DNA of 64,000 bases, taken from the NCBI RefSeq assembly GCF_964204645.1, contig NC_134035.1, positions 5,208,501-5,272,500 on the forward strand. The letters are read 5' to 3'. This document shows, in pieces, positions 10,555 through 23,000 of this stretch. The position numbers and the translations under genes were made by a program. This DNA is from Tubulanus polymorphus (taxonomy: Eukaryota; Nemertea; Palaeonemertea; Tubulaniformes; Tubulanidae). Below the pieces are notes generated by a model, which was not told the origin of the DNA, did not search any database, and saw nothing but the letters and a program-made list of their open reading frames with translations. Positions within the stretch are counted from its first letter, which is position 1; each line of letters begins with the position of its first letter.

Positions 10555-13500
10555 ATGTTGACTGTTAAATCACGCATTCTCAGTCGACTGGTCAGCTGTA
10601 GACCTGTGGTCAGGGGTGGACCAAATGAACATAGATTTATCAGTCAATCTACAGTCGGTTGTAAGTTTACGTCGCGTCAAACCAGGATTCTTAATAGCGA
10701 ATGCTCGTACTTTTCTTCGGTGTCTATTCATAATCACCGGTTCATCGTTAAAGCTAGCTGTATTGATTTGAGCCGGCAGCCCGCGCGTTATTACTCGATC
10801 GCCGAGCGATTTTCGTTCGATAGAAATCCTCTAAAAACGTACGTTCGTCGTTTGATGGACGAATACTCGGCGTTGACGCGTAAAATGAAGCGGTTAGATT
10901 CGTACGGCGATCGCGAGCAGACGGAATTGTGCGAACGCCACGCCGACGTTCACCCGATAGCCGAACGCGTTATAGCTCTCGAGAAAAGACGATCGGATAT
11001 TCAGGAAATATCGAAAATGATGGAAGGTTAGAATTGGATAAATGATGATTATATCTAATATTTGATTAGGATTTTGTATTTTGATTTAGGCTATACAACT
11101 CTCCGTCTCCTTGATGACTCTATATTTCTGTAGTTGTGAGTGAAATATGACTTAAATTTTAGGATTGATAAAGAAGGTTCGTTGAGTAAACATGTTAAGC
11201 GGGTTTAGAATAAATAACGAGACAATGTAAGTTAACTATTTTTTTGACGCACAAGCTTTCACTACTTATGTATAGACTAATGTATAGAAGCTTCATCAGG
11301 TTCATTCACCTGATGAAGCTTCTATACATTAGTCTATACATTATTGGCAAAAGCTCGTGCACCAAATTAATAGTTAACCTATATAGGATTGATTAAGTTA
11401 GAATTTCATAGATATTGCTTCATTGTCAATGTTTAAATGCTTAAGTCAAATTTCAATTGATGACTGTCGAATTGGGTTCAGTTTAATAGAACTTCAACTT
11501 TGCTGTTTACTGGAACTATTAATTGAGTTATAACTAATGATTTTCTTTCATAGATTTGACTTCTCCTGAAGATGATGAAATGATGGAAAGTGCTCGAGAA
11601 GAAATTGATCAGTTAGAAAAACAATGCGACCAACTGAAACATGAGGTACAGTGAGAAAATTAAAAACCTGTCGAACTTCAATGAGGACTCCGTGCCACCA
11701 GCTATCCCGCTAAATGGCGTGCGTATCAGTGCGACAACCCTGTCCAAATCTAGTTCATTTTCAATAAACTTACATCTAGATTTTTAGCCTTCCTCATCAG
11801 AAATAAGGCAAATCACTCCACTTGATAAACTCAGATGATCTTAAGGTTCATATATAGGGTGAATTTTACTAATCACCATTCAAAGAATTTTGGAAATTAT
11901 GGATAGATTTTAAATTGAATCTGAGAAGAAATCCGGGAGTTGTTGTCTGAAAGCACACTAGCGAACTTGGTGGATCCTCGCTTGCCACAAGTGGAATCCT
12001 TGATTGCCACAGTCGAAAGTCCTCATTGATTCTAGCTTTGTAGCTTGAAAATCTAATTTCACACCAGGAAACTGTGAAAATTTAAAACCGCTAAAATATC
12101 AATATGTTTTCTGATGTTAGGTGTTGTTAATGCTAGTGCCGCCATCTAGATTGGATGAAAGCGACATTGTTTTGGAAGTTTCCGCCGGAGTCGGAGGTAA
12201 AGAAGCGATGATATTCACCGGAGAGTTGTTCGAAATGTATCAACAGTTGGCGGCGTGGAGAAAGTGGGCCGTCGATGTCATCGACTACGATAGAACAGAA
12301 TTAGGTAGGTCAGTAGTGATGTTTTAAGGGTATTATTCATCAAAGCGGATGCATCAGAAAAAAGAATACACCCCTTGAAGATGCACCTTTCATTCTAGTA
12401 ACACAAGGTTACCACTAATCTGGAAGTCAGAATTTTCTTTTCTTTAGTCAGGGACTTTTGTAAAAAAGATAAAAATCAGGAAGTCGGGGAAATAAGTTGA
12501 GATTGCTAGGTCATGCATAAAATCAAGAAGTTTCCGTCTATACCTTAATTGATTGGATTCTTAGCGAATCAAGTCAGAGAAAACAACATGCATATCGGAC
12601 AATAGTCAGGGAAAAAGTAAGTCAAATGAAAATGGCGCCACCCTTTAACAGTGTAGTGTGTAATTGCAGGAGGTGTCAGGAAAGCGAGTTGCGTGATTCG
12701 CGGACGCGGAGTTTATAAATATTTGAAATACGAGAGCGGAATCCATCGCGTACAGAGAGTTCCTGTAACCGAACGCACCAGTCGACTACATACGAGTACA
12801 GCTGCGGTAGCTGTTTTACCTACGCCTACTGAGGTGAGTTACGGCCGGAGCGTTACCGCGCAGATATTCGCGGCGTGAACTCAACGAGGCATCGATTCAT
12901 TTCAGATTGATGTAGTATTGAATCCTCGTGATTTGAAGATCGATACGTTCCGCGCGAGCGGTAAGGGAGGTCAGCATATTAATACTACAGACAGCGCTGT
13001 ACGCATTACACATGTTCCTACTAGTGAGTAGTCTTTCAATTTCTCCCCCCCCCCCCCTGATTGATAGGGAGGAGATGTCTGGAACCTGCTAATAATACAG
13101 GGATGAAAATCTTCCGACCATAGACGGATTTCCGACCTTTTCTAACATTTTCTTTATTCCTGAGAACAGTGTAAATCACCTCAATCGCTTTAATCACCTA
13201 AATCGCGGGCGTCACATCGGAGCGCTCCGTAGTTAGGAGTGCTCCTTAAGACGGTTTTCGGCAGTTATTAGCACAACTGTGGAGTCGGAGAAACCAATAT
13301 GGCGTCTCATTCAAAAAGCGGCTCTAATTCAGGTCCAAACTATTAACATTTTGACCAAAAGGAAGTAAGTTTTTTGGCTAAAAGTTACTGATTTTTGTTC
13401 CCCAAAAAAATTCTTTTTTTTTTGAAAATATTTTCCGACTTTTTCAATATTTTCAATGTTTTCATCCCTGTAATAATACCTGATGTGATGGTTTGATAGT

Positions 13501-13902
13501 TGTATAAAGAAAAAACTGCCGCAATTTTCTTTTTTTGTCGTAGATACCGTCGTCGAGTGCCAAACGGAACGTTCGCAGATAAAAAACCGCGCGACCGCGA
13601 TGAACGTGTTGCGTTCACGGATCTATCGAACTCAGTTAGAACGCGCCGAGCGCGAACGCCGGTCGCAGCGCAAACTGCAAATAGGTTCGGTCGATCGGTC
13701 GGATAAGATACGCACGTACAACTATCCGCAAGATCGGATCACCGATCATCGAATCGGCGAAACGGTCTATAACGTTCGCGAGTTCTTGAACGGCGGCGAA
13801 TCGTTGAACGCGATGATCGACGTTCTGCACGAAGAATCGAAGGCGGAAGTTTTACTCGAACGTTTAGAAGACATCGTCGAAGAGAACGAAACTAAATCGT
13901 GA
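10555..13902 (+). CDS. MTRF1L: Mitochondrial peptide chain release factor 1-like (MTRF1L/mtRF1a type)
   Basis: Terminates mitochondrial translation by reading UAA/UAG and hydrolysing peptidyl-tRNA. Six exons: 10555-11026, 11554-11645, 12121-12304, 12670-12833, 12906-13023, 13544-13902. All junctions have GT/AG signals and consistent phases, giving 462 residues. The first ~90 residues are basic and poorly conserved, fitting a mitochondrial presequence. The RF domain carries the PxT codon-recognition motif as PVT (281-283) within [19 protein letters not shown], and the catalytic GGQ at 325-327 in [20 protein letters not shown]. The C-terminus has [12 protein letters not shown] and [16 protein letters not shown], both class-I RF hallmarks. 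The recognition loop has no insertion, which favours MTRF1L over MTRF1. It lies wholly inside the spacer of the inverted duplication. Confidence 0.96.
11244..11366. repeat. Long hairpin in MTRF1L intron 1
   Basis: Perfect 34-bp inverted repeats (11,268-11,301 and 11,308-11,341) are separated by 6 bp. The similarity continues outward with mismatches to about 11,244 and 11,366 (gacgcacaagctttcac versus its inverse near 11,350-11,366). It is probably a small palindromic transposable element. The intron's splice sites are not affected. Confidence 0.85.
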
Positions 13903-15404
13903 CGCCGCGTGATTTTTTAAAGCCCTATGTTATGATTGTTTAGGAAGAATTTAGAGGTTAATCTGAAAGATTGTTTCGTTAAGTTTGAAGTTTCTAGGAT
14001 CTTTTGAAAGTTCTTGCGTCGTGGTTTCGAGATTTATGAAAAGATCAAGTTATTTCCATCAAAGTTATGCTTGGAAAGTCTTCAAACCTGATCCCTTCAT
14101 TATTTTTCATTGACGGTTCAGTGGAACCAGAATTCTTGTTACGAACATTTCAGAATTATTTTGTTTGAAAAGAAATTTTAATGAATTTAATACTGGATAA
14201 TGTGTGCAGACGTTTATTGTAATGATATTCCACTGTAGGCTGTTGTTGGAGTGACAAGAATTTTAAAAACAGAGCTGCCAACTCAATTCAACTGCCTGAT
14301 TTTGTTGCTATTCTGCCCCTAGAAACAGAGCTAATTTGTTTAATGCATACAGAAATGCGAAAGTTGTTACTGAGGGTCTTACCCCCTTGATTGATTACTG
14401 GTTAATTTGAACAGAAATGTGAAAGATGTTACTAAGGGTTTTACCATTGATTTGAACATTAATTTCATATTTTTCCCGGGGAAAAATTCAACTTGTTACT
14501 GATAGCACTTTTCAGAGATTGGTAAAAAATGATTACCCGGTAAATGTTTTTCATGGCGACTAAAATCAGAGAGCCCGGTATGTAATGTTCAACTGGTCTA
14601 GATTAAAAACAATCTGGAATTACCCATTTTCTTTGTATAGGTTAAAATTATTTCTTGAGATTGACTCATTACGAAAAGGAAATTCTATTTGATTAATTTC
14701 GGATTTCTCTGCGCGGCATAATGAGTTTCGCTTGTTAAACGCTTATAACGCGATTTCACTAAAATACCTACTGTCCATGCAACAATTGATTAGAATTTGA
14801 TTGACGCGTCAGACGTATAATGATTGTTTATGCCGTCTGAATGACGGGTTGGCTTTTCGAAAAAAGCGCCGTTTCTTTAAGAAAGTGACTCAGACTGGAA
14901 TAACTGGTCTACCACTTCGTACAATAGCGGGGGAGTGCGCCACACATTTGTGCGCATTCATTTCTATAGATGAATTTCTCATAGTAAATACGCATTACTT
15001 CAGCGCGACAACTCGACGGTTCAGAACGTAATCCATCATTCGTAGGACACAACGATTCTGTCTGAAGTGCCTTAGTAATAGCGTCCATAGCAACGGTTTG
15101 CTGCGCGAGGCACTCATTATTAGTCGCGCGGTTGATGACATTTTTTCAGCGGCTAACTGTGGATTTTTTTTAATATCCCGTACGGTGAGCGTAATGAGTG
15201 CATACAATAAAACCTTTTATAATGCAATAACAAGTTTTTTCGTGGAATTCTTATGACTTATTATTCGTGAATAGGGTTTCTCGACGATGATTACACTGCG
15301 CTTCCCGTGCGCTATTTTATTTTCGTCCAGAGCGAAGATTTCTTCAACTTGGACATCGTCAAGATTTTAGAAAGTGGAAAACGGACGTTACTACGAATCA
15401 GAAA
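13903..15404. other. Intergenic DNA between MTRF1L and the SLCO 5' exon
   Basis: It contains the MTRF1L 3' UTR and presumably the SLCO promoter. Around 14,341-14,480 two diverged direct copies of a roughly 75-bp unit occur (gaaagttgttactgagggtc, gaaagatgttactaagggtt). This is the same family, inverted, as the array in VCPIP1 intron DNA at 47,950-48,215. Nothing else recognisable was found. Confidence 0.45.
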
Positions 15405-15498
15405 ATGGCTTTCGCCGTAGCCGTACAGATGAGAAGATACTCATCAAAAGTCGGGCCCGTCACAGAACCGTCGTCTGCAGCGGCGGCAGCGGCGAACC
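15405..15498 (+). CDS. Putative alternative 5' coding exon of the SLCO gene
   Basis: An ATG at 15,405 opens 31 codons (MAFAVAVQMRRYSSKV, then an alanine run) and ends at a strong donor, AACC then gtaagta. The phase is 1. The nearest suitable acceptor before the SLCO exon (tcctactcattgcag, exon from 20,016) joins in frame and without stops to the SLCO ATG at 20,096, adding about 58 residues to the N-terminus. The exon may equally be 5' UTR, or unrelated. The open junction is suggestive, not proof. Confidence 0.4.
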
Positions 15499-15889
15499 GT
15501 AAGTACATGATTATGGTTTTATCGTCGTTTCGCGTGTTTTCTTAAAGTAGATTAGAATACTTTAAACACCGGCTCAATAATCGCTGGTTATTTACGACGG
15601 AATGAAAGGAATTGCTCGGCCGTTAAACAATTTTATAAAAAAATACAAAATATTATCACTATTTAAATACGCGATAAGAAAATTAAGGACTTATAGAATA
15701 GAATTTTTAATTCATATATATTTGGATGTGTATTTTCATTTTAAATTCGGATTGGTTTTTATTTGATAGTTTATTTTATTCAGTCTAATGAAAATGGATT
15801 TTCGACTAGAATATAATTAGAAATTCAGCGCTTTTTTACTTCTTAACTTTGGACTTTTTAAACATTCCTTTGATCAGGTTGATAACTGT

Positions 15890-16015
15890 TTTTTTTTTAA
15901 TCTAAAAATAAGGATTGACCCAATTGGTATTCATTTGATCAGTGGTAGATTTTGTTTATTTATGTTTTGGTCTCCCTTACTCACCCACCACATCTGCCGG
16001 TATCGAAACAGGGGG
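15890..16015 (+). repeat. Dispersed repeat (family D), copy 1
   Basis: It shares with 55,225-55,365, in the same orientation, the order: T-run, aaaaataaggattg, then tcccttactcacccaccaca and gaaacagggggtt. It is short and non-coding. It could be a SINE-like element or MITE end; the class is not determined. Confidence 0.6.
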
Positions 16016-17709
16016 TTAATCAATCAATCATGATGATGGAAATCGATTTCTTCTTGTCTGTCCTTTTGCCTGTAATTGGACGCAGTCCAATAATTTCGAT
16101 ATTTAAGCTGTTAAGAATTATTGAAAATTGACACACTTATATTTAAATAGGGTCAAGGGCTAGTTCAGTGCAGTAATGTTGAATACTGAAGTGGGAAAAA
16201 TCGTTTTCAATGTTTTTGAATCGTTATTGGGTATATCAACTAACACCTTTCTGTCCGTACATCACGATCGAGTGAGTCTTTAACCAGGGGTTATAGTTTT
16301 ACGAAGTCAATCATCATCATTTTACTAAATCGTGAACTTATCATAAGAATGAGCAGGTTGTAATTTCGCTGAATCGTTGAAGTCATCGCGAATGAGAAGG
16401 TCGTCATCGTGATTTTACCGAATTGTTGAAATCATTTGAAAATGAGGTCGTCGACTAGTAAATAATGTAAACATAATTTTGCTATGTTTTTCGTACCTCG
16501 ATATACCGCTAAACTAAAACCGCCGTGACATTTGGATCTTAAAAAATTGGCTCCTTGCTGATTTTACATCATAGACACATATATTTCGGTCGAAAAATGA
16601 AATATGTTTCGGTTTATATATTTGCTAGTCGGATATTTTTCCGGTAATAATTACCGCGCGACAGCTGTGGATGGGGTTTAATATGAAGGATGTCGTATTT
16701 ATTCATGATATATCAGTTTCACTAATGTTCGTTGAAATTTGCGTTGTTGCGTACACGGCGTATCGGTTACCATCGATTTGAATACGAAAAAAAACCGTTT
16801 GATTTCGTAAGTAACTGCGTGGATCTGCGAGTTTTTGAGCCCTTGCTTATTTCGAGATACGGTAGCAGCTCTGAAATTTTCAAGAATAGCGCAACTACAA
16901 TTTCGTTCGTACGAGCGGCGACTATGTCGTAGGTAAAGATACTCTTTTTCGATTTTCTAATTCCGAATGCTGACGAGTAGGAGACTTATATCATATCGAT
17001 GATATCGTATGAATATGTGCACACATGTGCACTTTAAAGAACTCTCAGGTCAGCGTCGCCTGGCACACCGGCACACTGCTGATAAACTGTGACAACAATG
17101 TTTAATGATAATATACGTCAGACGGTGTCTGCGCGACTATCGAATCGAATCGGGACTATGTCTACGTGCGCTAGATAGGATTTCATAGATTTCAAAATTG
17201 ACGCTAACTTAAACAAAAGGTATGTTTGATAGGGTTTAATTTCGTGATATTTACCTAAGTCTGGCAGCATGTGTGAAATTGAATATGTATTTTAGTTATC
17301 GTCGAAGATCTTTTGGAGAAAAAAAAATTGTTTGCGCAATAAAAAGATATTTTTTCTTGTGTCTATAAAAGTGAGGTTGTACGTCACGTGATTTCACGGT
17401 GTTTAGTTCGTAATCTAAACCGTTCTATAGACAGTTTTAAAACTTTTATAAAGACTGTCGTCAATGCTTATGGAACACGCCTTCAATTGAATTCTAAAAA
17501 CGATGTATTGAATAGCTGTTGGTTAAGTACATGAGTACATGCACTTCAGTGTTTAATGAGTTCTATCTAGATTTGATTAGAATTCCAACAAAGAGATCAG
17601 ATTTTATAAACCCAGATCTATTCAGTCACTTCATCGTGGAGAGTTTTACTAGAATTACTCAGAAATTGACTTAAATCAGTTTATCAGTGATTAGAATTAT
17701 TTCCTGGAA

Positions 17710-17976
17710 CAGGCTCATGCCGAGTGACGAACCCCCTAAAATTTTGCCCTTTCAAAAAGTCAGTGTCCAAAAATTTGGATCAAGATCTTTCGAAATTTGG
17801 GGACAATTTTCATGTTGTTTTTTTTTTTTCAAAATGAAAAGCAATCCATTCTCAAATGATTTATTCAGGTACCCGGGCACTTCATATTTTAGATCTGCCT
17901 TTTTTCAGTTTTTCAATAGAACGCACCCCTTTTCACGAAATTGAACTGCCCCTCAAAAGAACTCGGCATGGCCCTG
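17710..17976. mobile_element. MITE of about 267 bp with GGCCxTGCCGAG ends (family C)
   Basis: It begins caggctcatgccgag and ends ctcggcatggccctg, giving 15-bp inverted ends. Sub-terminal words cgaaccccctaaaa and aactgcccctcaaaa recur in the 104-bp relative at 33,417-33,520. No coding capacity. Probably a non-autonomous DNA transposon. Confidence 0.7.
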
Positions 17977-18493
17977 TATGTTATTCGCAGTAATGACCCA
18001 GAAAACGATACCGACTTATCGCGCCTCTTACTTCTAATTCGGACGGTATAAATTATGATTCATAAATGTTATCTATTGCGCATGAATCACGGCTATTTAT
18101 ATTTGGTTCGGAACGGCGTCGGCACGAAAATGAAATTCCCATCCACCCACGAGTTAAAGCAAATACAGTCTCGGTGTTTATGCCGGTCAGTTTATGATTA
18201 ATGATGAAATTCAAACAAATGGTTGATAAACGTTTCATCATGCGGCGATTGCATCGAACGTTCAGCGCAGATTATTTCAGACCGTACTCAATTTGTTTGA
18301 ATGGATGTAATTACGAAGCGTGGACATCCGTTCACGCCAGATGTTTGGCCACGTACAGCTACGCATAATTCGCTTGATTCGGTTTCCGTAGTAACACGGC
18401 GACGATTGTTGACACTATTCGGGCGCTGTTATATTTTTGAATTGTGACAGTTGATGATCTAGCGCTATTCGGTTGGGTGAACATTGTTGCGAT

Positions 18494-18655
18494 CACAGGG
18501 GCTCGTATCATAGTTGCAGGTAATGTAAAAATGATAATCTGTTAATCCAATGTATATAGTATATATAAAATAACGTTATTTTATATATACTATATACATT
18601 GGATTAACAGATTATCGTTTTTACATTACCTACAACTATGATACGAGCCCCTGTG
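18494..18655. mobile_element. 162-bp spacerless palindromic MITE with 8-bp target duplication
   Basis: Two 81-bp arms (18,494-18,574 and 18,575-18,655) are inverted copies with only two mismatches and no spacer; the centre is taac/gtta. The ends are cacaggggctcg and cgagcccctgtg. The octamer gttgcgat directly flanks it on both sides (18,486-18,493 and 18,656-18,663). An 8-bp target-site duplication and CAGGGGC-type ends fit a non-autonomous hAT element. As DNA it could extrude as a long cruciform. Confidence 0.88.
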
Positions 18656-20015
18656 GTTGCGATGATCGCTTAGCTGCCTAACGCACCATCTCATAACCCT
18701 GAATATACCTCAGAACCACAATCTATAGGGCCTAGCATACATTGACACTGCGATTGGAGACAACTAGTTGCCAGGCAGTTTTCGGCGCATGGGAGGAACT
18801 AGCTGAATACAAGTTGCTCCAATTTGTGAGCAAGCTTTACGACTGGTTAGCGTCCATCTAGCCAGTTGCCCATGTTCTACTTTTGAGCGACCAGTTACTG
18901 TCATATGCGTCGATGTGAGCGCTCCATAATCAACAACACGTGGTTGCAATTGACTAAAACAAAGCAATTTGACACGTGACATCAGATGCCCCCAAGAATA
19001 TTTGCTAGATAACACATCTCAGTTGCGGTTGATGTACGCGCTATGGACCTAGAGACTGGCATGAGCCATGCAGTTGCTGGTTTTTACTAGATTTTCGATG
19101 TGGATATGATCAGTTGCTAGTCCGATGTACGCTAGGCTTAAGAATACTCTCTTATTTTACTACTAGGATAGATCAGTTTTGATTATCGTTAAACAGATGA
19201 AATCGTTGTCCGAACGACTGCAGCGATTTCGGTAGCAAAAACCAGGACATTTGCGAATCTCCCTTATCAAGTATAATATTCTTCATCTGTCTATAATTTC
19301 ATGTAACGTAATTTCATCGGATTATGTCCAGTAGGATTTCTTTCGTGTACTCAAACTTTTCGAATGGAAATATTTTTTTCTTATTGACTTGTACTTTGTA
19401 GTCAAAGATAATGTTTGTCACTACGTAGCCACCCGTTGATTGATTACCTTGTATCGCTCACTCAGTAATCCAGTTTCTTACCCGACAGATTCGATAAACC
19501 CGTTTCAATGTTTTATCTAGACGTAAAACATTATTATTCCTTTGTATAAGCGCCGTTTGTTATCTCGACTTGTTGAGATTAACTTACACATCACTCGCAC
19601 CCGATATCTGTTGACATCCACTTTAACCGTCCCAGCCCCTGCCTTAAACAAACACACTTATACTTTATTAAAAAAAGTAGTCATATCACGTAATCTATTT
19701 CGGGACGAGAATTCCTTGACAATGACAATTGAATATCATCTGAGCCAACCATTTTTTATCTTATCTTAATGAAGTCTCATAAATCATCGTATGACCCTGG
19801 CCAACGACTGCCATTTTCTTGATTAGAAATGTTCTAAGTTAGAATTCGATTCTTTCGTTGAAAAGTTAGGTGCTCAAACTATTCGCAGTGTTCTTATCAC
19901 GCGTCGATAGAACGTATCTGATAAATTAACGTTGAAACCCAGCTCCGTTATCGAAGTTAATATTTACACACGACGCGTTGTCACTTAGCGGGTTTTTTTT
20001 TCCTACTCATTGCAG

Positions 20016-20095
20016 TTATCGACGCGACAGATGGTATAATTCGTTGCCACGACGACGATGACCGGGCAGACGTCCTCCGAGGTCGGATTCTAACA
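20016..20095 (+). other. In-frame exon extension upstream of the SLCO ATG
   Basis: From the acceptor tcattgcag to the ATG at 20,096 there are no in-frame stops, and the frame would continue from the exon ending at 15,498. If that exon is non-coding or not used, this is 5' UTR. Confidence 0.4.
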
Positions 20096-23000
20096 ATGGC
20101 AGACGCGGAACGGACGACGACGACGAATGTCGGTCCGATTATCCACGTTCACGAAGACTCGTTATACTCCGATTGTGAACAGAAGGAGAACGGCGGTTTT
20201 ACGAACGAAGCGTTTACCGACGACAGTGGCTCGGCCGGAGCGTCGCGTGAACCGGGAGTTACCGCGACGGCTTCACCCGTCAAAAACCCGCCGACAAAAT
20301 GTGATAAGATTAATACTCGGTGCGGCTGCGGAAGCTGCACGCCGGATTGCATGCAGAAATGCGCGCATCCGATGTTATTCCTGGTGGCGGTAAGCGCGGT
20401 CGTGTTCGTGCAGTCGTTCCTCGCGTCCGGCTATCAGAACAGCGTCAACACGAGCGTCGAACGGCGCTTCGACTTATGGAGTAAAGAATGGGGACTCGTG
20501 TTGAGTAGTTACGACTTCACGGCGATGCCGGCGTCGATTCTCGTCAGTTTCTTTGCGGCGAAACGCAATCGCAGCCACTGGATCGGCTACGGCGTCGTGA
20601 CGCTCGCCGTCGGTTCCATCACGTTCGCGTTGCCTCATTTCATCGCTGGTCCGTACCGAGTCTCGACTGAGGCTGCGTCCGGCGTCGCGGCGAGAAACTC
20701 GTCGAATTTAGTCTGCGACGCGTCGTCTAAACGCGACACGAGCTGCGGAGAGAAATCGCCGGAGACCTGGGCATTGGCCATGTTGTGTTTGGGACAACTA
20801 ATCCTCGGACTCGGCGTCGGACCGCTTTACACGCTGGGACCGACTTATATATACGACAGCGTCAAACGCAAAGTCTATGGACTTTATATTGGTAAGATCT
20901 ACTTATCCTGACAAGGTGGCGCTACTGACCTGGAAACCTGGGAAATTCGGGGAATCAGAGATATCTAGAAAAATATTAGGGACAAACTCTGGGAATTTGA
21001 CAAATTTTGAAAAGAAAACCTGGAATTTGGATATGCTATTAACTATGCTTTTCTTTATCAATACATGATTCATTGATAAATGAATGAATTGCAACATTTT
21101 AAACCCAGAAATTTCGTTTGTTTGATCACATGGAAAATCAGGGAAAACTCAGGATTGTAAATAGGCAGAAAGTAGTCATCCTGTACAAGCTAATCCAGGT
21201 TAAAACAGTTTTACTATGTATTTAACCAATCCCTGATATTTGTAGGTATATTCTACTCGATGGTTGCTGTAGGACCGGCGTGCGGGTTTCTGGTTGGGGC
21301 AGCGTTGCTTTCATTCTACGTCGATCCCGGATTGAAGCCGGTTGGAATGACGGAGAGCGACCCGCGTTGGGTCGGCGCCTGGTGGGTCGGCTACGTCATC
21401 GTGTCCGCTTTATTGTTGCTGACGTCGATTCCGTTGTTTCTGTTTCCGAAGAAGTTACCGCCGCGACATTCGAAACGCCGATGGAAGGAAGTGTTCCCCG
21501 ACGAGGATGGGGATGACGGCGCCATTTTCGCTAATTTCGGCGACGATTGTAAAGGTAAGAAAATATAACACAAATGCAGCGTACGGTTTCATTTTGAAAA
21601 CTTGGGCCATAAGTACCCCGGTAGTAGATTTTCGATTTTTTCTTTTTCCCTTGATGCAAAGTTTAACCCATTAATCACTAACTGCAAACTTTAACCCATT
21701 AATCACTAACTCATGCTCTCTCCTCTCCATTATTTGAACCTGGTGACATTGTCAGGCTCTACCACAGCCTTACCCAGCAGACCAGGGACGAGCTGCACAG
21801 TCGTAATCTAAGTCCAACAGTGGTCTCACAGAATTGTTAGATTGACTATAGTACTATTTGATCTTCGACTGGTCTTATTTCTTAGCTTCAGGTGTGCAGG
21901 GCAGGCAGCTAATTGCAATAGTATTGGGGTTTAAATACCATCGAAGGACAAACGTCTCATGTTGTCATATTTTGGTCATATTAACATAATAACTCGCACC
22001 TGTTGCTTTTAACTGTAACTTTTTTCTAACGTTTTCTAAACATTTTGCAGGCTTTCCGCGAAGAGCCAGTCATCCTGTCATACGACAGGAGACTTGCTTA
22101 CAAAAACAAGATTTTCGGAAAAGTATGGAAAATAACATTTCTGCTGCTTGCGCGATCATCTCTTCATTATCTATTTCCAGAAAAGATCGGGATTCAGTTT
22201 CACAGTTCCGCAGTTTAGCGGTTAAATCATTTACCTATATGTAACTGTAGGGACAAATCCTGATCCATAACTGTGGAACTGGTTTCTATTTCCAGTTCCA
22301 CAGATGTTACATATTTTAAATTTCTGTGTTCTGATTGTAGTTTTAGATTGTTGTGAAACTCCGTAATTAGTTGACCTGAACTGCTCCATTTACATGACGC
22401 TTTATTCTTGGTGAAAGACATAACTTCGGGGTTTATTGGCAAAGCCATCTTTACTGGAAATAGTTTAACTCTGCAGCTTATTTGTTCGCAGCGATGAGAT
22501 ATTTTTGCTATCATAGCAAAGCAAAACATTTCACCTGGTTCGATAGTTAAAGATTTAAAGGGTATGCTTCTATAAATCTGATTAAGAACTCTTGCTTGCT
22601 TGTATCGTTATATCGTCGGGCCTGCTGGAAAAATATCTAGCGTGTTCTTTCATCTCTTGCTTTGTTCATTACGCCAAGTATCGCGATTCATAGAGTAAAA
22701 CGATATCCTTCAAAGTAGTGTTGGTTTTATAGACTAAGCCATGAAATTTATTTCTTGTATTTGGGTATAGTTAGCAATAAGTACCATGTGATTTTCATTT
22801 GTGTCATGAAAAAGTTTGAGAAGCTTTCTTGTGTAAAAGCAGTTAGGGTCGATGGAGAAGTATTGCTTGAATTTGGTTTGACTGCGGCTTAGAGTTTTGA
22901 ATTATTGTGCATGAAATACTGGGGCTAAGGGATGAACTAGAACCGGTATTCTGTCTATAAAACCAGTCACGTATGTGATAGATTTTGCCTTAATAACTGG

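Larger units (their letters stand above)
15499..20015. other. Probable SLCO first intron, or intergenic DNA, with repeats
   Basis: No other coding exon is recognised in these 4.5 kb. It holds a dispersed repeat at about 15,890-16,015 (shared with 55,225-55,365), a MITE at 17,710-17,976 and a palindromic MITE at 18,494-18,655. The short open frames on either strand match nothing recognisable and are treated as chance. Confidence 0.5.
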
